In this document: in pieces, positions 49,038-58,485 of the stretch | Position numbering within the stretch: the stretch's first letter is position 1 | Layout: each line of letters starts with the position of its first letter | NCBI RefSeq assembly: GCF_904849725.1 | Contig: NC_058519.1 | Location: 532,650,316 to 532,714,315, forward strand | DNA from: Hordeum vulgare subsp. vulgare | Taxonomy: Eukaryota > Streptophyta > Magnoliopsida > Poales > Poaceae | Direction: 5' to 3' | DNA: 64,000 nt | Notes under the pieces: generated by a model | Databases searched by the model: none | Seen by the model: the letters and a program-made list of their open reading frames with translations, nothing else | Told to the model about the DNA's origin: nothing | Position numbers and translations under genes: made by a program

Positions 49038-49097
49038 TGTAGCGACCCGACTCAATGAGTCAAGCCTCTCGTGTTTCTGTACCAGCTCTTTTCCGAA
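49038..49097 (-). mobile_element. Terminal 60 bp of an LTR
   Basis: Starts TGTAGCGACCCGACTCAA like the full LTRs and matches them up to CTGTACCA at about 49092, then switches to leader sequence. The leader itself contains TGGTACAGAAACAC on the minus strand, the same text as the LTR, so the junction sits in about 14 bp of microhomology. Confidence 0.8.
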
Positions 49098-49282
49098 CGG
49101 CATAGTGGTGTCGGGCTGGCAAAACTCCGTGAACATAACAGGGATGAAGGTGGCCATCTAAACATTGGAAAATCAGAGAGAAGTCAGAAATGATCAGAAG
49201 GGGAAATAGAAGATTTTAGAGAAAATAGTTTTCTTCCTAAGGCTTTTCCATTCCTAGAGGTTACGTCCTAAGGTCAGCGTGT
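49098..49282 (-). pseudogene. Leader and N-terminus of the element's first ORF
   Basis: The minus strand has an ATG at 49155-49157 opening MATFIPVMFTEFCQPDTTMP, about 27 codons before the frame runs into the LTR end. I recognise this start from the extra ORF located upstream of gag in some Triticeae chromoviruses. The rest of that ORF is at the other end of the complex (57858-58485). Confidence 0.65.
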
Positions 49283-49294
49283 GCTCTGATACCA
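49283..49294 (-). promoter_or_regulatory. Primer-binding site (tRNA-Met type), displaced
   Basis: GCTCTGATACCA on the plus strand is the complement of TGGTATCAGAGC. Four bases (TTTC) separate it from the LTR fragment at 49299. It sits at the 3' LTR side of the complex; none is present beside the 5' LTR at 58486. Confidence 0.9.
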
Positions 49295-49298
49295 TTTC

Positions 49299-50251
49299 TG
49301 TAGCGACCCGACTCAACGAGTCAAGCCTGTGGTGTTTCTGTACCATCCCAAGATCATGTTGGTACACACACAGTACATAATGTATATATTCAAGAGTGCA
49401 ATTACACATCTTTATTAATCGAAATCTCATAAAGAGTACTTTATTACAATAACGGAGTACAATAAAGTGGCTGAAGGCCATCTCATGAGATTATCTAACG
49501 AAGACTAAGCGGAAGCATCAGGTAGACGAGTCCATCCGACTCCAAGGGCATGTTGCTGAGCGTAGAACCGTAGCCTCACTCCTGGTCGGAAAAGTACTCT
49601 GCAACATGATACGTTGCAGCCGTGTAGGTCAGCATATTGAATATGCTGGCAAATCATCAAGAGAGGGAGTAAAATAATCACTATCTCTACATGCATATTT
49701 GGCCGGTGGAGCTAAGTTTTTGCATAAAGCTAGTTTTATCCTACAACAAAAGGGTTTGAAAGCAAAATATTACTACATAGTTTGTTGTTAACGAGATGGT
49801 TCCGCCAACCAGTTCTCGTACCCGAATAGTTGTTAACACCCACATCATTATTAAGTTGTGTCGAGAGTTCAGGGGAAATTCAATGCCTTCGGCTCAAGTT
49901 GTCCATGACCGTGGACACGGCTAATCGATTAGGTTGAGTACTCTGCAGAGTTTTGCACACGTTCCCCACAAGATTTGATCGCCTCCGGGTTTGTCCTCGC
50001 ACTTCAGGGTGTTTGAAGACCGGATGATCAAAACATGGTCTTTCAACGGGTCCCTCTGAATCCCTGTCGGTGCCCATCCATTCCTACCGTTCGTCTACAT
50101 CTGCTAGCACCGCCTGTCCAGAGTCGCCGCGTTGTCCAACCAAGCCAGAGCCCATAATGACTTGTGGCTGTGCAGGTAAGCCTTGAGTCTTGAAGTCTCC
50201 GTCTGTCCCTTTGAGCCTGGGTGAAGCTTTCCGCAGGATGACATGGCCTTC
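49299..50251 (-). mobile_element. Extra 953-bp LTR fragment
   Basis: A near-identical direct repeat of 50252-51204, with only a handful of differences. It ends after GACATGGCCT, where the neighbouring full LTR instead continues CTCCAGC. The next base run, TCTGTAGCG, starts the full LTR. Confidence 0.9.
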
Positions 50252-52883
50252 TGTAGCGACCCGACTCAACGAGTCAAGCCTCTGGTGTTTCTGTACCATC
50301 CCAAGATCATCCTGGTACACACACAGTACATAATGTATATATTCAAGAGTGCAATTACACATCTTTATTAATCGAAATCTCATAAAGAGTACTTTATTAC
50401 AATAACGGAGTACAATAAAGTGGCTGAAGGCCATCTCATGAGATTATCTAACGAAGACTAAGCGGAAGCATCAGGTAGACGAGTCCATCCGACTCCAAGG
50501 GCATGTTGCTGAGCGTAGAACCGTAGCCTCACTCCTGGTCGGAAAAGTACTCTGCAACATGATACGTTGCAGCCGTGTAGGTCAGCATATTGAATATGCT
50601 GGCAAATCATCAAGAGAGGGAGTAAAATAATCACTATCTCTACATGCATATTTGGCCGGTGGAGCTAAGTTTTTGCATAAAGCTAGTTTTATCCTACAAC
50701 AAAAGGGTTTGAAAGCAAAATATTACTACATAGTTTGTTGTTAACGAGATGGTTCCGCCAACCAGTTCTCGTACCCGAATAGTTGTTAACACCCACATCA
50801 TTATTAAGTTGTGTCGAGAGTTCAGGGGAAATTCAATGCCTTCGGCTCAAGTTGTCCATGACCGTGGACACGGCTAATCGATTAGGTTGAGTACTCTGCA
50901 GAGTTTTGCACACGTTCCCCACAAGATTTGATCGCCTCCGGGTTTGTCCTCGCACTTCAGGGTGTTTGAAGACCGGATGATCAAAACATGGTCTTTCAAC
51001 GGGTCCCTCTGAATCCCTGTCGGTGCCCATCCATTCCTACCGTTCGTCTACATCTGCTAGCACCGCCTGTCCAGAGTCGCCGCGTTGTCCAACCAAGCCA
51101 GAGCCCATAATGACTTGTGGCTGTGCAGGTAAGCCTTGAGTCTTGAAGTCTCCGTCCGTCCCTTTGAGCCTGGGTGAAGCTTTCCGCAGGATGACATGGC
51201 CTCTCCAGCATCCCGGGCATCCACTGGGTTTTCCAGGGAGCCGATCAACCGTCCTTCACCCAGTGTTGCATTGCGTCCGAGGTCTTGAAAATCTTGTCTT
51301 AGTCCGGTCTTGATTATTATATCAACCTCGCATCACTCGTGGAATACACTCAACCGATAACCCGTCTACTAGAGCATAGCATATATAACATTGTCGTCCC
51401 GGGGCCAAGTATCGGGGTGTTGGTGTTCCTACCACATGATACTACACCTATGACTAAAGTTTCCAAGTACCTAGGCAGCATGCAAATAGGGCAAAGAAGG
51501 TGATCTACTATGCACTGAAAACATAGGTAAAATAACATGATCAAAGATGACTTGCCTTGATGATAGTTGTCCTGCTCGAGCGTCTCTAAGTAACACGCTT
51601 CGCACTCCGGATGATCTACCGATACAAACACAAAGCACACCATAAGCACTTCAATCATGCCACGAGTAAAAAAATAACATCACATGCAATGATTGGCAAA
51701 CGACTACGCAAAAGAATTTTATCGCGCGTCGGTAGGACAGAAACTTGTTTCTGTTGAAAACACTAGTAAAATACTTGGAAAATTCTGAAAATTCTACTAC
51801 TGTAAGGTATTATCGCTAGAAAACAGTAGCAAAAAGAATCAACTCAATATCATTTTTCAAACTCCTGGAATAGGCAAAACAATGTTTAAACTAAATCTGC
51901 TCTAACTTATATTTAAAAATTCCAAACACAGAAACATTATATATTTTTGAAAACTACAGGAAATTTGTGAGCTACTGGAAAAAGAATCAATGTCATTGGA
52001 CGTAGGGATAAAAATTTGTGATCAAAACAAGATTGAAAGTTTCTGTTTTCGAAATCTGGACAGAAATTACGAAACTGCTAGTGCTAATGAGAGGCACACG
52101 TGGCAAGTTTCTAATGGCTGAGATGGAGTGCATGAAATAGAGAGAGAGAGGTTGCTACCTGCTGCTGGAGGTGTTGCACCGGCAAGAAAGGAGATGGCCG
52201 GCGAGGAAGGAGGGGTAGCTCCGGGCGGTGGGACGTCGGGCGGCGGCGGTGAGGTTCCTCCTCCGCGGGGAAGAGGCGGCGATGGAGAGAGAGTTCGGGG
52301 AGGGCTCCTCCTCCGCGGCGAGGCCGAGGTGCAGCAGCTTTCGGGCTGCTGCCGCTGCTCGCGGCGGTGGCTAGGGCGGCGGTGGGGTGAGGCGCCGGCG
52401 GCGGCTTGTGGAGGCGGCGGTGGAGAGACGGCGGCTAGGGATGGGGAGAGGTGACGGTGGGGGGGGGTTACATAGGCTTAGGGGAGGGGAGTAGAAGGAA
52501 GGAGAGGGAGAACTTTGGGAAGGAGATCATGGGAGAGAAAATAGTAAAGAGAGGGAGAGGTGAACGTGGGGAGTAAAAGGAAAAGGAGGGAGAGAAAGAA
52601 GGAAGGAGAGAAATAAGGAAAGGGGAGGGAGGACTCACGTGGGGAGGGAGTGCATGCATGGAAATTGCATGCGTGCATGCATGGGGGCTGGGCTGAGCCC
52701 TTGTGGCTCGGACTGGCAGTTCTATTTTTTTTATTTAAAACAAACTAACAGCAGCAAAAAAGAAAAGAAAGAAAACCAAAACAGTAAAAATATATATATA
52801 TATATTCCTAGCTAACAAAAAGTAGGAACTAATATACATATATGCACTAGAACTTAGGAGAAAACAAAATAACATATACAACT

Positions 52884-52914
<31 letters not shown>

Positions 52915-53206
52915 GGAATCCTAGTTCCACCTAATGCAATTTTAAAAAAAAGTTTTATGCACTAGGATCACACAACGCGATCGAAAAAGAAACTCGACCA
53001 AAATAATTCGGAGTTTGGAAAAATTTGCAAAAACCAAAAATGGTGACTTTAACTCACAGGGGAGAAGTCATATTATCTCCACTCCGATAAATTGCCCGCA
53101 GTCACATAACGATAAAATTTTTCAGAAGAACGCAATGATGCATAAAATATGGAATGCAAATGAATGATCTATTAACATCCGAATTTACGAAAATTGGGAT
53201 GTTACA
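50252..53206 (-). mobile_element. 3' LTR of Tekay-like chromovirus
   Basis: 2,955 bp from TGTAGCGACCC to GGGATGTTACA. Near its U5 end it has the small inverted repeat GACTC-AAC-GAGTC (50262-50274). It contains two (TA)n tracts, near 52790-52805 and 52884-52914, and a run of eight G near 52460. The short frames inside (for example 50833-51030) recur in all LTR copies only because the LTR does. Confidence 0.9.
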
Positions 53207-53220
53207 AACCTACCCACCTT
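53207..53220 (-). promoter_or_regulatory. Polypurine tract of Tekay-like element
   Basis: Minus strand AAGGTGGGTAGGTT lies between the gag-pol stop and the 3' LTR. It overlaps the TAA stop at 53219-53221. Confidence 0.75.
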
Positions 53221-56200
53221 AAGATGAATCTCGCCCTCGAGATTCGGGTTGGCTAGAAAATAGGTGCGGGTGGTCTCGACGAAGGTCCTCTTCTCGTTCC
53301 CAGGTGGCTTCTTCCTCAGTGTGGTGGCTCCACAACACCTTGCAGAACTTGATGATCTTGCTGCGGGTAACTCTGTTGGCGGTCTCGAGAATTCGGACGG
53401 GTTTCTCCTCATACGTCAGATCGCTGTCAAGCTGTATGGCCTCTAGGGGCACTGTATCTCTCAACGGAACATCGGCCATCTCAGCGTGGCATTTCTTCAA
53501 TTGGGAAACATGGAAGACATCATGAACTCCGGACAATCCTTCCGGCAGTTCCAGTTTGTATGCAACTTCGCCTCTACGTTCAAGAATTTTGTAGGGGCCA
53601 ATGAAACGTGGTGCTAGTTTTCCTTTCACACCGAATCTCTTGATTGCTCGAAGTGGAGACACCCGAAGATATGCTCGATCTCCCACTTCGTACATTACTT
53701 CCTTGCGTTTGCTGTCGGCATAACTCTTCTGCCTGGACTGAGCTATCTTGAGTCGGTCACGAATAAGCTTGACCTTCTCTTCAGAATCTCGGATGAGGTC
53801 GGGACCAAAAATTTGTCGGTCTCCAACTCCATCCCACATCAACGGTGTTCTGCACCTCCTTCCGTATAGAGCTTCGAAAGGGGCCATCTTCAGAGTGGTC
53901 TGGTAGCTGTTGTTGTACGAGAACTCGGCATACGGTAAATTGTCATCCCAACTAGACCCATAGTCTAGTGCGCAAGCTCTCAACATGTCCTCCAGAATCT
54001 GATTAACTCTCTCGGTCTGTCCATTTGTCTGCGGGTGAAATGCTGTGCTGAACTCCAATCTCGTTCCCAAGGTTTCATGCAGTTGGTGCCAAAATTTTGA
54101 TGTGAACTGAGTCCCTCTATCAGACACAATGCTCTTTGGTACTCCGTGTAGACATACGATCCTCGTCATATAAATCTTGGCCAGCTTGGCACTCGTGTAG
54201 GTAGTCTTCACCGGGATGAAGTGAGCTACCTTGGTCAACCGATCGACCACAACCCAAATAGAATCATAGCCAGAACGGGTCCGAGGTAATCCTGTGATGA
54301 AGTCCATACCAAGCTTTTCCCATTTCCATTCGGGTATCGGCAGAGGTTGGAGCAAACCTGCTGGCTTCTGATGCTCGGCTTTTACTCGCTGACAAACATC
54401 GCATATAGCTACGAACTCGGCAATGTCTTTCTTCAATCCTGTCCACCAGAAACTTTCTTTCAGATCCAAATACATCTTGGTGTTACCGGGGTGTATCGAG
54501 TACGGGGAATCATGAGCTTCCTGAAGTATCAACTTCCTGAGTTCGGGATCATTGGGCACATAGATGCGATCCTCAAACCATAAAGTTCCGTGTTCATCCT
54601 CACGAAAACCTTTAGCTTTCCCGTCTTCCATTTTCTGCTTAATCTCGGCTATCTCTTTGTCAGCTTTCTGTGCTTGACGGATCTTTTCCGTCAAAGTAGA
54701 CTGAATTTCCAAAGTGGCAACAAATCCTCTTGGAACTATCTCCAATTTGAGCTCTCGGAGATCTTCGACTAACTCCTGGGGTAATTCTCCCGCTGTGAGC
54801 GTGTTCACATAACTCTTGCGGCTCAACGCATCGGCTACAACATTTGCCTTGCCTGGGTGATAGTGCAATCTCATGTCATAGTCCTTGATCAACTCTAGCC
54901 ATCGCCTCTGTCTGAGGTTCAACTCCTTCTGCGTGAAGATATATTTCAGGCTCTTGTGATCAGTGTAAACATCACAACTATTTCCGATCAGGAAATGTCT
55001 CCAAGTCTTTAGAGCGTGCACTACGGCTGCTAGTTCCAAGTCATGTGTGGCATAATTCAACTCATGAGGTCTGAGCTGTCTGGATGCATAGGCTACAACT
55101 TTGCCTTCTTGCATGATCACTCCTCCAAGTCCTTGACGAGAAGCGTCACAGTAAACCTGGAAATCCTTTCGAATGTTCGGCAATATCAGCACTGGGGCTG
55201 TAACAAGACGTTTCTTCAACTCTTGAAAACTGGTTTCACATTCCTCAGTCCAAACATACTTGGATTCCTTCTTCAATAACTCTGTCATGGGCTTGGCAAT
55301 CTTTGAGAAATTCTCAATGAACCTCCGGTAATATCCGGCAAGTCCGAGGAAACTGCGGATCTCCTTGACTGAAGTGGGTGCTGCCCATTCGGTGACTGCT
55401 GCGACCTTAGCAGGGTCCACTGCTATTCCTTCTCCTGAGATGACATGTCCGAGAAATCCGACTTCCTTCAACCAAAACTCACATTTGCTGAACTTTGCAT
55501 ATAGCTTATGCTCTCGAAGCTTCTCCTGAACTAAACGCAGATGTTCCTTGTGTTCCTCTTCGTTCTTGGAGAATATCAGTATGTCATCGATGAACACCAC
55601 GACAAACTTGTCCAAGTATTCCATAAATACCTTGTTCATCAGAGTCATAAAATATGACGGAGCATTAGTCAGTCCAAATGACATGACCGTGTACTCATAC
55701 AAGCCGTACCGAGTGGTAAAGGCTGTCTTGGGTATATCCTGTTCACGAATCTTCAACTGATGATACCCGGATCGAAGATCGATCTTTGAGAATATGCGAG
55801 CTCCAACTAACTGATCAAACAGATCGTTGATCATCGGCAAGGGGTACTTGTTCTTGATGGTCACATCGTTCAATGCACGATAATCGACAACCATTCTCAG
55901 GGACTTGTCCTTCTTTTCAACCAAGAGCACTGGGGCTCCCCAAGGTGAAGAACTTGGGCGAATATACCCTTTGTCCAATAACTCTTTAATTTGCTTCTTG
56001 ATTTCTATCAAGTCATTTGCGGGCATCCGATAGGGTCTCTTGGATATCGGGGCTGTTCCGGGTAATAGCTCAATCAAGAACTCAATCTCTCTATCGGGTG
56101 GCATGCCCGGCAATTCTTCCGGAAATACATCTGGGTACTCCTGTACAATCGGTACTTCCTCCTGGACTACTCCCGTGAGGGAGTTTACTCGCTTACTCCG

Positions 56201-57646
56201 GGTCGGGCGCTGAGACACGTACTTAATCCGCTTCTGCTCGGGGGTGGTGAGCAAAATAGACTTAAGGGCACAATCGATATTCCCTTCATACTTGGCCATC
56301 CAATCCATGCCTAGGATTACATCCAATCCCTGGGACTCTAATACGATGAGGTCGGTGGGGAAATTATGGTTCCCGATGTTGAGACTCAAAGCATGGCATC
56401 CTATCCCGGCTGTCATCATGCCTCCTGGGGAACTGACCTTAATAGGTTGGCTGAGGGTTCTAGTTGGCAAACTATACTTTTCCACAACTACCCTTGATAT
56501 GAATGAATGCGTTGCACCAGAATCAAAAAGTACCAATACTGGATGTGAATTTAGCAAAAACTTACCAACCACAGTATCGGGGTGATCATAGACCTCTTCC
56601 ACATCAATGTGGTTCACCTGAGCTCGAGGAAAAGGATTGGGCTTCTTTGCTGCAGAGTTGCCGTTGCCGTTGCCGTTGCCGTTTCCATTTCCCTCCTTGT
56701 TCTGGGGACAATCAGTGGCATAGTGTCCCTTCTTCTGACACTTGAAGCAAGTGATGTGAGTCAGATCCTTCTGAGCTGGAGCTGACTGCTGCTGAGTGCC
56801 AGTACCGCCATTCTTGAAGTTGTTGTTGTTGCGGTGATTCCCATTTCCTCCATGGTTGTGCACAGGGTGGTTATGCTGAACATGTCCACCAAACTTACCG
56901 GATCCAGTCCCGGTATTCCCTGAATAGGGGGTGTAGCGAGGCTTCTGCTGAGTGCCGGAGTTGAACTTTCCAACCCCATACTTTCGCTTGCGGTTCTCCA
57001 TCTGCTGATGTTTCCCCTCCAAGATGAGGGCCTTATCAACCAGCTCCTGGTAGTTGTTGAAGGTGGCTACCATCAACTGAATGCTCAGCTCATCATTCAG
57101 TCCTTCCAAGAACTTTTCCTGCTTGGCCGCATCATCGGCCACATCTCCGGGTGCATAACGGGCGAGCATGCTGAAATCATCAACGTACTGGGCCACAGTG
57201 CGACTCCCCTGGCGTAAGTTGCGAAACTCACGCTTCTTCAGACTCATTGCACCAGCTGAGACATGCGCGGTGCGGAAGGCTTGCTTGAATTGCTCCCAAG
57301 TGACTCCAGCAATGGGATAAGTGGTGGTGTAGTTCTCCCACCAAGCAGCTGCAGGGCCTTCAAGTTGATGCGCGGCAAAACGCACCTTCTCAGCTTCAGA
57401 ACAACCAGCGGTGACGAGCTCACGCTCCATCTTGCGAAGCCAATCATCTACCACAATGGGCTCAATGCTGCTGGAGAAAGTTGGAGGGTTCAACCTCAGA
57501 AAACGGGTAAGGTTGTCGGCCTGGGGTGGATGATGGTTGTTGTTGTTCTGGTTCTGGATGATCAGTTGCATCAGGGTGTTTTGTTGCTGGATCAACTGGG
57601 TGAGTTCCGGCGGAAAGTTGGAGGTAGGGGCGCGTCTTGGAGGCAT
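53219..57646 (-). CDS. Intact gag-pol polyprotein of Del/Tekay-like chromovirus
   Basis: One uninterrupted frame. I take the ATG at 57644-57646 ([15 protein letters not shown]), 35 codons inside the longest open stretch, giving about 1,475 residues. Positions below count from that start. The gag domain at about 60-230 has [13 protein letters not shown] and [24 protein letters not shown] zinc knuckle, [14 protein letters not shown], lies near 300. Aspartic protease [12 protein letters not shown] is near 372. RT has [16 protein letters not shown] and FIDDILIFS near 684. RNase H has [23 protein letters not shown] and ADALSRK. Integrase has HHCC then [22 protein letters not shown] and GQTERVNQ (D, D, E present). 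The C-terminal chromodomain-like region has PVRILETAN and [13 protein letters not shown], marking the chromovirus (Tekay/Del) branch. All catalytic residues I can check are present, so it could be active or donate proteins in trans. Confidence 0.95.
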   Translation of the reverse strand: MPPRRAPTSNFPPELTQLIQQQNTLMQLIIQNQNNNNHHPPQADNLTRFLRLNPPTFSSSIEPIVVDDWLRKMERELVTAGCSEAEKVRFAAHQLEGPAAAWWENYTTTYPIAGVTWEQFKQAFRTAHVSAGAMSLKKREFRNLRQGSRTVAQYVDDFSMLARYAPGDVADDAAKQEKFLEGLNDELSIQLMVATFNNYQELVDKALILEGKHQQMENRKRKYGVGKFNSGTQQKPRYTPYSGNTGTGSGKFGGHVQHNHPVHNHGGNGNHRNNNNFKNGGTGTQQQSAPAQKDLTHITCFKCQKKGHYATDCPQNKEGNGNGNGNGNGNSAAKKPNPFPRAQVNHIDVEEVYDHPDTVVGKFLLNSHPVLVLFDSGATHSFISRVVVEKYSLPTRTLSQPIKVSSPGGMMTAGIGCHALSLNIGNHNFPTDLIVLESQGLDVILGMDWMAKYEGNIDCALKSILLTTPEQKRIKYVSQRPTRSKRVNSLTGVVQEEVPIVQEYPDVFPEELPGMPPDREIEFLIELLPGTAPISKRPYRMPANDLIEIKKQIKELLDKGYIRPSSSPWGAPVLLVEKKDKSLRMVVDYRALNDVTIKNKYPLPMINDLFDQLVGARIFSKIDLRSGYHQLKIREQDIPKTAFTTRYGLYEYTVMSFGLTNAPSYFMTLMNKVFMEYLDKFVVVFIDDILIFSKNEEEHKEHLRLVQEKLREHKLYAKFSKCEFWLKEVGFLGHVISGEGIAVDPAKVAAVTEWAAPTSVKEIRSFLGLAGYYRRFIENFSKIAKPMTELLKKESKYVWTEECETSFQELKKRLVTAPVLILPNIRKDFQVYCDASRQGLGGVIMQEGKVVAYASRQLRPHELNYATHDLELAAVVHALKTWRHFLIGNSCDVYTDHKSLKYIFTQKELNLRQRRWLELIKDYDMRLHYHPGKANVVADALSRKSYVNTLTAGELPQELVEDLRELKLEIVPRGFVATLEIQSTLTEKIRQAQKADKEIAEIKQKMEDGKAKGFREDEHGTLWFEDRIYVPNDPELRKLILQEAHDSPYSIHPGNTKMYLDLKESFWWTGLKKDIAEFVAICDVCQRVKAEHQKPAGLLQPLPIPEWKWEKLGMDFITGLPRTRSGYDSIWVVVDRLTKVAHFIPVKTTYTSAKLAKIYMTRIVCLHGVPKSIVSDRGTQFTSKFWHQLHETLGTRLEFSTAFHPQTNGQTERVNQILEDMLRACALDYGSSWDDNLPYAEFSYNNSYQTTLKMAPFEALYGRRCRTPLMWDGVGDRQIFGPDLIRDSEEKVKLIRDRLKIAQSRQKSYADSKRKEVMYEVGDRAYLRVSPLRAIKRFGVKGKLAPRFIGPYKILERRGEVAYKLELPEGLSGVHDVFHVSQLKKCHAEMADVPLRDTVPLEAIQLDSDLTYEEKPVRILETANRVTRSKIIKFCKVLWSHHTEEEATWEREEDLRRDHPHLFSSQPESRGRDSS

Positions 57647-57857
57647 CTGATGTTTGTAGAGGGGTGAGATTAGCATAGAACAATGGTCTAGAGGAATTAC
57701 ACTACCCATATGAATGCAACACACAAATATCACACCACACATTTTATTCAATCATCACAAAGGTTCACACGGGGATACAAAATTCGATAATCCTAAACAT
57801 CGGCCTAAAACGTAAAACGATAAAGTAAAAATTGGTGGTCTAGTCTAAGTGTCCTCC

Positions 57858-58485
57858 TCAAAATAGCATAGTGTCGGGTCCTTCGGTGGAGCTTTCTTCA
57901 TAGTCCTCGTCGTTGCTGATCACGGGGGCTACGTCTCCTTCGGGATGAAGGTTCTCGCCCATGTCCAGTTCCTCCTCCAGGTATGCAACTCGAGTCTTCA
58001 GCTTCTCGATCCGCTCCAGAAAGTCCTTCACTTCCAGCTCATGCTCATAGTGGGCTTCCTGGGCTGCATCTTCAAGCTCAAGCTCGCGGAGTGACAGTTG
58101 CTTGATCTTCTTGGCGTCCTTGATCGCGTGATACTCTAGAGTTACGCTGTGCTTCTCCAAGGTCTGGGCATAAGATAAGAGAGCGTCGTTGGTCTTGCTT
58201 GAGATGATGTCTCCGTCTTCATTTCTCCAGGATACAACGAATAGGTCTGGAGAAATAGGGCAGCCTTTGTATTTATCCTTGATACGTCCGAGTGCACAAT
58301 GGATCGCCATGTCCCTTCCGAGAATCCAGCTGGGTGCGATGAACTTGAAATCCATCGGCTCAGTGCGCGGCTCGAATGTCCTTCCGGGAATATGCACCTC
58401 GATCCTGTAGCATGAATCCTCCGGGTAAGATGAAGTTGGCTTCCCTGTGATAGTCGGCACAGCAATCCTCAAGTCTTTGGTGATC
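57858..58485 (-). pseudogene. First ORF upstream of gag, 5' truncated
   Basis: About 209 open codons. The frame has no ATG near its start (a TTG lies at 58472) and is open back to the LTR edge at 58485, so the beginning was removed. The visible part has YRIEVHIPGRTFEPRTEP, PSWILGRDMAIHCALGRIKD, a helical segment likely to form a coiled coil (AYLEEELDMGE and upstream) and an acidic tail. I recognise this as the extra upstream ORF of some grass chromoviruses; its role is unknown. The matching N-terminus lies at 49098-49157. Confidence 0.7.

Noticed and set aside
49505..49696. Short frame repeated identically at 50458-50649 and 58691-58882
   Set aside because: The repetition only reflects the three LTR copies. 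There is no start context, domain or codon pattern suggesting protein.
52128..52454. 108-codon glycine/arginine-rich frame (and its copy at 60361-60687)
   Set aside because: GC-rich, low-complexity LTR segment near the probable promoter, differing only by LTR substitutions. Not supported as coding.
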